The notes beneath the pieces are model-generated. The model was not told where the DNA came from. It saw only the letters and a list, made by a program, of their open reading frames with translations, and made no database searches. Shown here in pieces: positions 25,985 to 34,341 of a DNA stretch of 45,460 nt; within the stretch, counting starts at the first letter, position 1; the number at the start of each line of letters is the position of its first letter. Position numbers and translations under genes: made by a program. Where the stretch lies: positions 1 through 45,460 of the forward strand of contig CAJQKV010000029.1 of the NCBI GenBank assembly GCA_905479015.1, written 5' to 3'. The stretch is from an uncultured Cyclobacteriaceae bacterium. GTDB lineage: Bacteria; Bacteroidota; Bacteroidia; Cytophagales; Cyclobacteriaceae.

Positions 25985-27010
25985 TTATGCATTTACCATT
26001 GGCCCTACTTCTTTTCCAATTAATTCGATCGCATCTTTAAGTTCTTGATGAGACAAACCTGCATTGTCCATTTGAAAACTAAATCTAGAGATGCCTCCCA
26101 AACTTTCACTATGTCTTAATATTTTTTCGGATACTTCTTCAGGACTTCCAATAACTAAGGCACCTTTGGGTCCAATTTGCTGATCAAAATGGCTTCTGGT
26201 CACCGGAGGCCATCCACGCTCCTTTCCTATTCGGGTGAAGGTTTCCGCATAGCCGGGATAATAGCGATTTTGAGTGGCAAGACTATCTTTACCAACGTAG
26301 CCCAAAGAATGAAGACCGACTTTTAATGTAGCTGGGGGATGTCCTGCTTTTTCACCTGCCTCTCGATAGAGATCTACCAGCGGTCGAAATCGATGGGTTT
26401 CACCACCGATGATGGCAATCATGAGCGGCAATCCCAAGGTTCCGGCCCGTACAAATGAGGCGGGGGTACCTCCAACACCCAGCCAGATGGGAAGTTTCGG
26501 TTGTAAAGGGCGAGGATAAATAGATTGGTTTTGTAAAGCGGGCCGAAATTTGCCCTCCCAGGTGATGCTTTCATGATCCCGTAGCTGAAGTAACAAGCCC
26601 AATTTTTCACTAAATAACGCATCATAATCAGATAAATTCAAGCCAAATAAAGCAAAGGATTCGGTAAAAGAACCTCTTCCAGCGACTATTTCCGCTCTTC
26701 CGCCAGAAATAAGGTCAAGTGTCGCGAAATTTTGAAAAATGCGAACAGGATCCGCAGCACTTAATACGGTGACGGCACTGGTCAGTTTGATATTTTTTGT
26801 TTGAGCTGCTGCTGCGGCAAGCAATAGGGTGGGAGCGGAATCAAGAAACTCTTGACGGTAATGTTCACCAATACCAAAGACATCCAATCCAACTTCATCA
26901 GCAAACTTAATGCGATCTAAAAGTTCTTCTATGGCCAAGGCTGCATTTTTTGGAAGTAAACTTCCTTGATCCAAAGTGGCTGCGGCAAAACTATCTACTC
27001 CTATTTCCAT
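25985..27010 (-). CDS. LLM-class flavin-dependent oxidoreductase
   Basis: A 341-residue TIM-barrel protein of the bacterial luciferase-like monooxygenase superfamily. The sequence has VGLDVFGIGEHYRQEF near residue 40, LTSAVTVLSAADPVRIFQNFATLD and SGGRAEIVAGRGSF, the typical flavin-binding stretch. IGSPEEVSEKIL follows near the C-terminus. The family uses FMNH2 or F420 to oxidise varied small substrates; the substrate here is not predictable. No flavin reductase lies next to it. It heads a run of minus-strand catabolic genes but is separated by 119 bases from its upstream neighbour. Confidence 0.9.
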   Translation of the reverse strand: MEIGVDSFAAATLDQGSLLPKNAALAIEELLDRIKFADEVGLDVFGIGEHYRQEFLDSAPTLLLAAAAAQTKNIKLTSAVTVLSAADPVRIFQNFATLDLISGGRAEIVAGRGSFTESFALFGLNLSDYDALFSEKLGLLLQLRDHESITWEGKFRPALQNQSIYPRPLQPKLPIWLGVGGTPASFVRAGTLGLPLMIAIIGGETHRFRPLVDLYREAGEKAGHPPATLKVGLHSLGYVGKDSLATQNRYYPGYAETFTRIGKERGWPPVTRSHFDQQIGPKGALVIGSPEEVSEKILRHSESLGGISRFSFQMDNAGLSHQELKDAIELIGKEVGPMVNA

Positions 27011-27129
27011 TTAAGGATTTTTTAAGCTATAATAACAAAAGGCGGTAAGCTCGAAAATAATTTGCAGAATGCAAAAATTTAATTTTATTTAAATAGATGT
27101 AAGATAAGAAAGGAGCTTTTTTGATGATT

Positions 27130-28065
27130 CTATTCTGTATTTAAAAATTGCAGGGTGTGGGCAACACTTTCTAAGGGCCGCTCCTCCATGGGAACGTGTC
27201 CTGTATCCTCCATAATTTCTACTTTTGAACGGGGGAGATCCTTTGAAAATCGTGTAGCGTGAGCGACAGGGATCCAATGATCATTGCGCCCCCAAAGAAT
27301 TAAGGTGGGTGTCGTGATTAGTTTTAGACGCGCGGTATGATCGATCATGGGTTCATTCGCTTTGGCGATGAATGCCGCTCTATTACCCACTCTTAGGGTA
27401 AGATCATGGTATCTTTCAATCAGGGAGTCTGTGATTTTCTCAGTATCAAAATAGACTTCTTTTAGATTTTTTTCAATAAAGTATTTGGGTGTGATTTTTC
27501 CTACTAACTGATTGATGAGGGGTATTCTGGCCAGCTTAAAAACGAAAGGGATTTCTTCTGCATCATAAAAACCAGCAGGATCAAGAAGTACTAATTTTTT
27601 TATTTGGTCAAGGTGATGAGAGGTGTAATACCAAGCTATTTGTCCTCCTAGTGAATTGCCAGCTAAATAAAGACTATCGATAGCTAATTTGGTGAGAAAT
27701 TGATCAAGAAAACTTGCATAGTATTCCATACTGTAATCATGATTGGCATTCGGACCGGTCAATCCGAAAGCGGGCAAATCCATTCTGATTACTCGATGGG
27801 TTTGGGTCAATACTTTGGTCCAATCCTCCCAGGTATGTAAAGAGGAACTGGTACCATGGATGAGGACGATGGGCATACCTTGACCTTCGTCTCGATAATG
27901 CACCTTTAAGTCATCTATCCGCATGAATTTTGAGGCATTATTGGTGTATTTTTTTTCAATATATGCTTCGGTAAGATCTGGAGTAATACTCATACCAACA
28001 CCCAAGAATACCAAGCTCATGCTCGAGATCAAGCCTATAAATAAATGCTTTCTTTTCAATATCAT
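27130..28065 (-). CDS. Alpha/beta hydrolase, membrane-anchored or exported
   Basis: A 311-residue alpha/beta hydrolase. The N-terminal hydrophobic stretch (about 8-27, LFIGLISSMSLVFLGVGMS) is a signal anchor or signal peptide. The catalytic triad is visible: nucleophile Ser138 in AGNSLGGQ, Asp262 in GRNDHW and His290 in GHVPMEE. The oxyanion HG motif is IHGTSSSLHTW. The size and the cap segment suggest a C-C bond or ester hydrolase of the MhpC/lipase-like group; the substrate is unknown. Confidence 0.88.
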   Translation of the reverse strand: MILKRKHLFIGLISSMSLVFLGVGMSITPDLTEAYIEKKYTNNASKFMRIDDLKVHYRDEGQGMPIVLIHGTSSSLHTWEDWTKVLTQTHRVIRMDLPAFGLTGPNANHDYSMEYYASFLDQFLTKLAIDSLYLAGNSLGGQIAWYYTSHHLDQIKKLVLLDPAGFYDAEEIPFVFKLARIPLINQLVGKITPKYFIEKNLKEVYFDTEKITDSLIERYHDLTLRVGNRAAFIAKANEPMIDHTARLKLITTPTLILWGRNDHWIPVAHATRFSKDLPRSKVEIMEDTGHVPMEERPLESVAHTLQFLNTE

Positions 28066-28130
28066 ACTCAGTTATTTAATGCCTTTTTGAAGCTTCATTT
28101 TAAATCTATATAACCCTTTTTGGTCTGATA

Positions 28131-29093
28131 TCAGACCCCAAAAGAGGCCCAAAAGTCAGCTTCCATAGCTTTTTCATCTATTTGAGAATAGATGATTACC
28201 TCACGTTTGAAATTGTCGTGAGGGGTAATTACCTTTTTCTTTTGACACAGTTGAGGTTTGGCCAATGCTTGAATAGCAGCAACATCCCACATCGTCCAAT
28301 GTTTTTTCTCAGGATCTGTTTCTTGCCAAAAACGATCATAATTTTCCCATAAGGTAACCAGATAATCAAAAACGCCCCCCTTGCCTTTGAAGTATTGATC
28401 CACTTGTTTTTTATCAAAAATGAGGGCTTTGGAAGCGGTGGCTGTCATGATCTCAAGCTCTAAACTTTGGGTGTTTAACAATACATTTAAAGCATTTGGA
28501 TCATTGTCTGTATTAAATTCTCTCTTACTCCATGTTTGATCCTCTATGTTGTACCAAAGTCCTAAATAACAACATCTCAGTTTAGGTAGAATACTGGGAT
28601 CTAAGAGGAGTGCCGAAGCGGTATTGGTGGCGGGCCCCAAGGTCAGTACGGTTAATTTTTCACCTGCAGGCATTTTATGCGCTTCTTCAATGATCAGACG
28701 GGCTGCAGGAGAGGGTTGAGCTCGGAGTTGACTGACCATGGGGGTATTGGATCCCATAGGATGGGGGATAGCTGATTTACCCATCAGTGCTAAGAGGTCC
28801 TCGTTCATTTGCTGACTGCGACCTACTGAATCATTGGGTGCTTGTGCTTGGGTATGCCATTGAGCTGAGCAAAGCCCTTTAATATCGAATCCCGGTTCCA
28901 CCAAAGCCCTTGCAATAGCGAAAGCATCATCCACCTCGTTGGCTGTATCCGCATCAATAATGAGGCCGATTGGGTTGACGTTATTTTTATTCTTGTCAGT
29001 GGCATTAAGGGAGGGAAGGGGACCCAGAAAGCTACCTGCGCACGCCCAAGTTAATTTTTCTAGAAATTTTCTACGGTACGGATCTTTGATCAT
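28131..29093 (-). CDS. Nucleoside hydrolase-like protein with Tat-type signal
   Basis: A 320-residue protein of the inosine-uridine nucleoside hydrolase family. The N-terminus carries a twin-arginine-like signal (YRRKFLEKLTWACAG, residues 6-20). The metal motif is IDADTANEVDDAF (about 46-58), in place of DTDPGxDDA, keeping the first Asp and the Asp-Asp pair. TVLTLGPATNTASALL and the C-terminal MWDVAAIQAL are also family-typical. The family cleaves ribonucleosides to base and ribose, with calcium. The changed first motif matches exported homologues in Bacteroidota annotated simply as nucleoside hydrolase, so the substrate may differ. Confidence 0.87.
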   Translation of the reverse strand: MIKDPYRRKFLEKLTWACAGSFLGPLPSLNATDKNKNNVNPIGLIIDADTANEVDDAFAIARALVEPGFDIKGLCSAQWHTQAQAPNDSVGRSQQMNEDLLALMGKSAIPHPMGSNTPMVSQLRAQPSPAARLIIEEAHKMPAGEKLTVLTLGPATNTASALLLDPSILPKLRCCYLGLWYNIEDQTWSKREFNTDNDPNALNVLLNTQSLELEIMTATASKALIFDKKQVDQYFKGKGGVFDYLVTLWENYDRFWQETDPEKKHWTMWDVAAIQALAKPQLCQKKKVITPHDNFKREVIIYSQIDEKAMEADFWASFGV

Positions 29094-29172
29094 CTTAACA
29101 TTAAAATGAATGGATAAATAATTTGAGATCCGGAGACCATCAGAGATTGAATAGATACTTTCAAATAATTAA

Positions 29173-30753
29173 TTATTCCTTTTTTAAGGTGGGATACGTT
29201 ATCCCGAGTTGCTCCATGTAAGAGTCATATTTGGTTTCATCATAATAAAAAGGCTTCAGCTTGGGCGCAAAGTTTTCCATAATCATGGTATTTAGGTGTA
29301 CGGCAGGCTCATCTTCTACGCCAACCATGGGTATGTATTTTTGCTTGGAGGCTTGTTCTTCATCAAAATATTTCCAAGCTTGTGAAACGAGTTCTGGTTT
29401 CAATAGGAAATCAAGTAAGGTCATGGCTTCTACTTGTGCTCCTGAGATGACTCCTTTATGAGCAATGGGTGTAGCCATGGCAATGGCATTAGACCAATGA
29501 TGACCTTGAAGACCTGGTATATTTGATGGGTATCTTAAGGTAACCGTAGGCACTTTCCAAGAGATGTCTCCGATATCGTCTGATCCACCACTTTTGGGTT
29601 CCGTGATAGGGAGTCCTATGGGATCTAATACAACGGCTAGTCCATCAATTTCACTAGGAGAGTTTACTTTTTTTTGTACCGCTTTGGCCAAATTCTGGTC
29701 GTCATCGCTCCATTCAGGTAATCCAACTTGCAAAATATTTTCATACATAGTTTCAGCGATGACCTTATTAAAATGTCTTGGCCAGGCAGAGCCCAGGATT
29801 TTACTAGATAAAGTAGTTTGGGTCATCAGGGCCGCACCTGCAGCGACTTCATTGGCACGTTCATACATTTGCATGATTTTCGGGTACGTAATTTCTCTAA
29901 AATAATACCAAATAGAGGCCTTAGAGGGAACAACATTGGGTTGATCTCCCCCATCTGTTATAACGGCATGGGATCTGCCTAAGGGGTGCAAATGCTCGCG
30001 ATTGTACTGCCAACCAATATTCATAAGTTCAACGGCATCAGCGGCGCTCTTGGCACGCCAGGGTGCTCCAGCAGAGTGGGCAGATTCACCCGCAAATGTA
30101 TATTCGACGGAGATCATACCCGTTCCCGAAGCGGGACCATAGGAGACGCCTAAGTTGTTGCTTACATGCGTAAAAACACATAGATCAACCTCATCAAAAT
30201 ATCCATCTCTGGTATAGTAGGCCTTGGTACCGAGTTGTTCTTCAGCGACTCCTGGCCAAATGATGAGGGTACCTTGTATATTTTCACGCTCCATAATTTC
30301 TTTAACTGCAAGAACTGCTACGATATTGAGGGGTGTGCCTGAATTATGGCCCTCTCCATGACCGGGAGCTCCTTTTACGATAGGATCATGATAAGCCACT
30401 CCAGGTTTTTGCGAAGCTTTGGGAATACAATCAATATCACTTCCTATAGCAATCACGGGCTTACCGGAACCCCATTTTGCCCACCAGGCAGTTGGAACTC
30501 CTGAGATACCATATTCAACTTCGAAGCCATTATTTTTAAGAATTTCTGTGAGGTATTTTGAAGTTTCAATTTCTTGAAAGCCTAATTCTGAAAAACTAAA
30601 TACCTTATCCACCATGACCTGGGCCATTTTAGACTTGGCCAGTACGTTTTCTCTTACTTCTTTTTTGAGTGCTTTGATTGAGGAATTTTTCTTTTGGGCG
30701 GCTACCGATGCAACCATCAAAATAGCGATTAAGTATAAATGTAGTTTTTTCAT
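29173..30753 (-). CDS. Exported M20-family amidohydrolase (AbgB-like)
   Basis: A 526-residue protein with a cleavable signal peptide (MKKLHLYLIAILMVASVAAQ). Metallopeptidase M20/amidohydrolase motifs are GSDIDCIPK (about 104-112), GEGHNSGTPLN (about 130-140) and GVAEEQLG (about 165-172), the last with the catalytic Glu. HSAGAPWRAKSAADA belongs to the lid or dimerisation domain, and SGGSDDIGDISWKVPT is the C-terminal metal region. The overall pattern matches the AbgB group, which hydrolyses p-aminobenzoyl-glutamate and similar acyl-amino acids. Unlike AbgB it is exported, suggesting periplasmic release of amino acids or aromatic acids from conjugates. Confidence 0.9.
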   Translation of the reverse strand: MKKLHLYLIAILMVASVAAQKKNSSIKALKKEVRENVLAKSKMAQVMVDKVFSFSELGFQEIETSKYLTEILKNNGFEVEYGISGVPTAWWAKWGSGKPVIAIGSDIDCIPKASQKPGVAYHDPIVKGAPGHGEGHNSGTPLNIVAVLAVKEIMERENIQGTLIIWPGVAEEQLGTKAYYTRDGYFDEVDLCVFTHVSNNLGVSYGPASGTGMISVEYTFAGESAHSAGAPWRAKSAADAVELMNIGWQYNREHLHPLGRSHAVITDGGDQPNVVPSKASIWYYFREITYPKIMQMYERANEVAAGAALMTQTTLSSKILGSAWPRHFNKVIAETMYENILQVGLPEWSDDDQNLAKAVQKKVNSPSEIDGLAVVLDPIGLPITEPKSGGSDDIGDISWKVPTVTLRYPSNIPGLQGHHWSNAIAMATPIAHKGVISGAQVEAMTLLDFLLKPELVSQAWKYFDEEQASKQKYIPMVGVEDEPAVHLNTMIMENFAPKLKPFYYDETKYDSYMEQLGITYPTLKKE

Positions 30754-30902
30754 GATTTTTTGACTCTAACGAGGTTCAACCTTTAAGGTAGTCTTTTCTT
30801 AGCTTTTTGTGGTATTGATTTTTATTCAAGTGGGTCAAATATTTTGTTGAAGGTAAATGAGATTGTTTACAGGCGAAGGGTGTGAAGAAATAATGCTTCT
30901 AA

Positions 30903-32723
30903 TCAATTTCTTGTAAAAAAAATGTTTTTTAAATAAATAAAGCCACCATCAAATTGATCAGCACCCATGATATAGATAGGGGCCGTCACATTTTCGAGAT
31001 TTCCTTGTACGTTGAGGTCTTTGATGTTAAAGGTCATGTGCTGCCAATCTTCATTGAGTGAATACGGCATATCAAATCCAAATGAAACATAATTATTGAT
31101 TAACGTCTCTTCTGTATAATAACCCGTTTGAAACCCTAAATTAAAGGAGGATTTGGTAGTTCCTTTGATGTCAAAATGAAGCTTTCCATTTTCGAAAAGT
31201 GATAAATTTTCTCCCTTGCCATTTCCTTGAATTTCAATGCCGGCACCCCACCAAGCGCCTGTGCCTGACTGCAGGATAATGACACCCTTTTCCGATATTT
31301 TTAATTGGCAGGTACCTTCCCAAACATTTAATTTTAGAGGGGCGCTGGGATGGCCTGATGGTTGATTAAGAGCATCATGGCTGATAATGTATGCTTGCTC
31401 GATTACCTTTTCGCCTAGCTTTCGAGTCGTATTTATTTTTGTAATTTCGTAAATGCCCAAGTCTTCTTGGGTCGGGGGCGGAAGGACTTCATGCATCATC
31501 GCTTTAACATTGCCCTGATGACTTTTCTTGATGGGGTTTCCATTTCGAGTAAGTCCGGCATAATTACCGGCATCTACTGCCTCCCATAAGGCGTACTTGG
31601 CTTGACCCTCTAGGGTAAACAATCCAAAATGATTTTCTGATCCTGTTGGATTTGCTTGGTCTTTCCACACTTCATCAAAGGCCTCAAAAAAGAAGCAGGT
31701 AATGCCCGATTCCTGAGTCCATTCGTTGACTAATTCAAAATACTTCTTTTGCTTGTATTCATCAGCGGCTTTTGAACCATTTGATCCGTAATTAACAGAA
31801 GCAGTAGTTGCCCAACCCGTTTCTCCTATGTGAATGCTTTTATTGGGATCTAGACGTTCAATATAACTGCGTGTTTGCTCATACTGTGTTTGGGCATAAT
31901 TTTTTACCCTAATCATAGCCGCATCTATCTGTTCTTGTGGGGATAATGTTTGTCCATCTTTTGGAATGATCCAAAAATTAGGATTGTAATGCGTGTCATG
32001 AAAGGGATAGGTATGTAAAGAAATAAAATCTACAGCCTCAATAAGTTTTTCTAAATCGGGGGTATGATAACTTTCATTACCCCCTCCCCATGATTCAAAA
32101 TTATCCGAACTCGTAATCCATAACTGCTCGGGTAACGTTCCTGTTTGCTTGAGATTTTGTAAATAGTTTACCCATTTTAGTACAATGCTTGGAGTCACAT
32201 AGTACTGGGATGCCCAATGGACCATAGATTCATTGCCCACGGCGATCATTTTGATGATATTAGGGTATTTTTTGGCCCATTCGACGGCCTTTGCTATCTC
32301 TTGGCTATTTTGAATGAGATTACCTTCTCGATGATTGATTTCAGCGGTCCAGGCACCTTTGCATTCGATCCAAGCACCGAGCATTACGTACATTTCAAAA
32401 GTAGGATCTTCTTTTTTCATCAGACTGATGGCCTCAAGTAAGCGAGAGGTCTCCCCAAACAATTGGGTATTGTAGGTTCTAATCAATTTTATTCCCATTG
32501 CCTCAAGGAGGCGCATGTCTTCTTTTATTTCTGCAATCGATGGAGCAATGGTTCTTGTGTTATGGCGATAACCACCATATGAAATCGCAGGATAGGCCTT
32601 ATTTCCTAAAATTTCGGATGCGGTTACAAATGAGACAGGAGATTTTTTCTGGCCACATTGTACGCTCAGTGAAATGATTGATCCTACACACAACAAGATC
32701 AGATAAAATTTTGATGGAATCAT
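30903..32723 (-). CDS. GH17 family beta-glucanase lipoprotein with C-terminal carbohydrate-binding-like module
   Basis: A 606-residue lipoprotein (lipobox SVQC at about residue 23). The catalytic TIM barrel spans about 35-390. The acid/base is Glu165 in VGNESMVHW and the nucleophile is Glu301 in IHIGETGWAT, as in GH17. FFFEAFDEVWK supports the family. GH17 enzymes act on beta-1,3-glucans such as laminarin, or as transglycosylases. Residues about 425-606 form a second beta-rich module (KLNVWEGTCQLKISE, AGIEIQGNGKGENLS, LGFQTGYYTEE), probably carbohydrate binding. No SusC/SusD pair or other glycosidase lies beside it, so it is not in a standard polysaccharide locus. Confidence 0.85.
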   Translation of the reverse strand: MIPSKFYLILLCVGSIISLSVQCGQKKSPVSFVTASEILGNKAYPAISYGGYRHNTRTIAPSIAEIKEDMRLLEAMGIKLIRTYNTQLFGETSRLLEAISLMKKEDPTFEMYVMLGAWIECKGAWTAEINHREGNLIQNSQEIAKAVEWAKKYPNIIKMIAVGNESMVHWASQYYVTPSIVLKWVNYLQNLKQTGTLPEQLWITSSDNFESWGGGNESYHTPDLEKLIEAVDFISLHTYPFHDTHYNPNFWIIPKDGQTLSPQEQIDAAMIRVKNYAQTQYEQTRSYIERLDPNKSIHIGETGWATTASVNYGSNGSKAADEYKQKKYFELVNEWTQESGITCFFFEAFDEVWKDQANPTGSENHFGLFTLEGQAKYALWEAVDAGNYAGLTRNGNPIKKSHQGNVKAMMHEVLPPPTQEDLGIYEITKINTTRKLGEKVIEQAYIISHDALNQPSGHPSAPLKLNVWEGTCQLKISEKGVIILQSGTGAWWGAGIEIQGNGKGENLSLFENGKLHFDIKGTTKSSFNLGFQTGYYTEETLINNYVSFGFDMPYSLNEDWQHMTFNIKDLNVQGNLENVTAPIYIMGADQFDGGFIYLKNIFFTRN

Positions 32724-33183
32724 AAGTTACAAACTTGCAGTGTTTTTTTGATTCATTGAATAAAAATGCTCAAAAAGCCAGAGTCTCAATTACGGAGTGT
32801 TGAGAAGCGCATTGAACTACAAGAGTAGAGCTCTATTTTTTTTATGAAAAACTAAAGTATTTTGATCCAAATTTTATGTTAAGGTAACTTTATGATATTC
32901 CAATTTAAGTGACAAGGCCTTAATTGCTTTTTATTACATGGGTCTTAGAATAAGAATAATAAGTGAAATTTATGTCTAATTAAGTGCATTTCAAAATAGA
33001 TGGCATGGGTAGCTTATTGGTTTCATTGATAGTCTATTTTAGGGTTAAAGTATTCTAATTCCTAGTTTTTGATCACGTTGGAGTTAGGTAGGGCTTTCAC
33101 CAAGTGGATTAATGATTTCCAGGAGGTTATATGAATATTTTTCATTTTTATTAGTAATATTTAATAATCCATTTTCATTTATG
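32724..33183. other. Divergent intergenic region between GH17 and TetR genes
   Basis: About 460 AT-rich bases between two divergent starts. No coding frame, repeat or RNA was recognised. Only the right end, just before the TetR gene, has clear promoter and palindrome signals. Confidence 0.4.
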
Positions 33184-33204
33184 ATAGTATTACTATTATA
33201 TTTG
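33184..33204 (+). promoter_or_regulatory. TetR promoter with adjoining palindrome (candidate auto-operator)
   Basis: ATAGTA-T-TACTAT (33184-33196) is a perfect 6-1-6 inverted repeat immediately followed by TATATTTG (33197-33204), a match to the TAnnTTTG -7 element, 17 bases before the TetR ATG. A repressor bound here would block the promoter, as is common for TetR regulators. Confidence 0.5.
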
Positions 33205-33221
33205 CTTATTAAAATAACTAA

Positions 33222-33914
33222 ATGCAAGATTTATTCACTTCTTTCAGTCTTCAAGTCAATAATCGGGTTTATATAAAGAATCCGGAATCCAGTGCTTTGG
33301 GGCGTAAGATTGTTGAGTCTAGTATTAATTTGATCGATGACGTGGGCTTTGAGGCTTTTACTTTCAGAAAATTAGGGTTAGAAATACATTCCAACGAGGC
33401 TTCGATCTATCGATATTTTGAAGGTAAGTACAAGCTATTGCTGTATTTGACTTCATGGTATTGGAGTTGGATGGAATATCGAATTGCCTTTGGTTTGGCC
33501 AATATCCCTGCTCCCGAGGAACGCTTAGATAAAGCCATCAAATTACTCACTGAAAATATTGAATTGGATGGGAGCTTTGAGCATATTAATGAATACAAAC
33601 TCAATAAGATTGTCATTGCTGAGTCTTCGAAATCCTACATGACCAAAGAGGTGGATCAGAATAATAAAGAAGGATTTTTTGCAGGCTATAAGCAATTAGT
33701 AGGAAGGGTGAGCGATATCATCTTAGAAATTAATCCCACCTACAAATATCCCCACATGCTGATATCCACAATTATTGAAGGGGCGCATCATCAAAGATTT
33801 TTTGCACAGCATTTGCCACGTCTTACCGATGCCGTCAATGGAGAAGATGCTATTATTGAATTCAGTAAGGAGGCAACATTTAAAGCCATCGGTGCCAAGC
33901 GGTCAACAAAATAA
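33222..33914 (+). CDS. TetR/AcrR family transcriptional regulator
   Basis: A 230-residue regulator. The N-terminal helix-turn-helix spans about residues 25-75: KIVESSINLIDDVGFEAFTF followed by RKLGLEIHSNEASIYRYF, with the conserved Y-x-Y-F end of the recognition helix. The helical C-terminal ligand-binding domain has no recognisable ligand signature. A long gap separates it from the divergent GH17 gene. It lies 39 bases before a small exported protein and upstream of the SulP and carbonic anhydrase genes on the same strand, so regulation of that cassette is the simplest idea. This is inference from position. Confidence 0.88.
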   Translation: MQDLFTSFSLQVNNRVYIKNPESSALGRKIVESSINLIDDVGFEAFTFRKLGLEIHSNEASIYRYFEGKYKLLLYLTSWYWSWMEYRIAFGLANIPAPEERLDKAIKLLTENIELDGSFEHINEYKLNKIVIAESSKSYMTKEVDQNNKEGFFAGYKQLVGRVSDIILEINPTYKYPHMLISTIIEGAHHQRFFAQHLPRLTDAVNGEDAIIEFSKEATFKAIGAKRSTK

Positions 33915-33953
33915 TTAGCTATGATTGGGTCGATACAAAATAGAATTATTTTC

Positions 33954-34223
33954 ATGAGATTGGCATGTTTAATGTTTGGTATCCTGATTTTTTTCAAGGC
34001 TGTGGACACAGATAATACCACTAATTTCAATACTGATCTCTACGAGCAAGGAGACCAAGGGATGGAAGAATCTCAAGAGGAGGTTGCTTATAAAACACCC
34101 ATGGCGAGTATATTCATTAAAATCAAAGACTTGACAATACGGTCTTTGAGATACACTACACATATATTTGAATACCGCTACCAAAATCCTTTGGTTGATA
34201 TATTAATACCGCCACCGAAGTAG
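33954..34223 (+). CDS. Small exported protein of unknown function
   Basis: An 89-residue frame from the ATG at 33954 (an alternative ATG at 33921 adds 11 residues). The N-terminus looks like a signal peptide or membrane helix (MRLACLMFGILIFFKAVD). The middle is acidic (DLYEQGDQGMEESQEEV) and the end is basic and aromatic, closing DILIPPPK. No family was recognised. It sits between the TetR gene and the SulP gene on the same strand and has a hairpin at its 3' end, which makes it more likely real than chance. Confidence 0.5.
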   Translation: MRLACLMFGILIFFKAVDTDNTTNFNTDLYEQGDQGMEESQEEVAYKTPMASIFIKIKDLTIRSLRYTTHIFEYRYQNPLVDILIPPPK

Positions 34224-34234
34224 CGGTTATTTTA
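34174..34234 (+). terminator. Possible weak terminator at the end of the small gene
   Basis: ACCGCTAC (34174-34181) can pair with GTAGCGGT (34220-34227), or the nearer ACCGC (34208-34212) with GCGGT (34223-34227). TTATTTTA follows. Alternative pairings of the same 3' arm make it an uncertain terminator or attenuator before the SulP gene. Confidence 0.3.
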
Positions 34235-34302
34235 CCTCTAAGCATACTTTTTATGAGATCTTGATCAGATAGTGGAGATTTCAAAAGTGGATATTTTTCA
34301 TT

Positions 34303-34319
34303 TATAACGTTATACGTTA
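34303..34319 (+). promoter_or_regulatory. Palindromic candidate operator upstream of the SulP gene
   Basis: Two overlapping perfect palindromes occur here: TATAACGTTATA (34303-34314) and TAACGT-TAT-ACGTTA (34305-34319), 22 bases before the transporter ATG. The position suits an operator. It does not resemble the palindrome before the TetR gene, so the binding protein is unknown. Confidence 0.45.
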
Positions 34320-34341
34320 AGAAATTAATAAGAATAATTAT

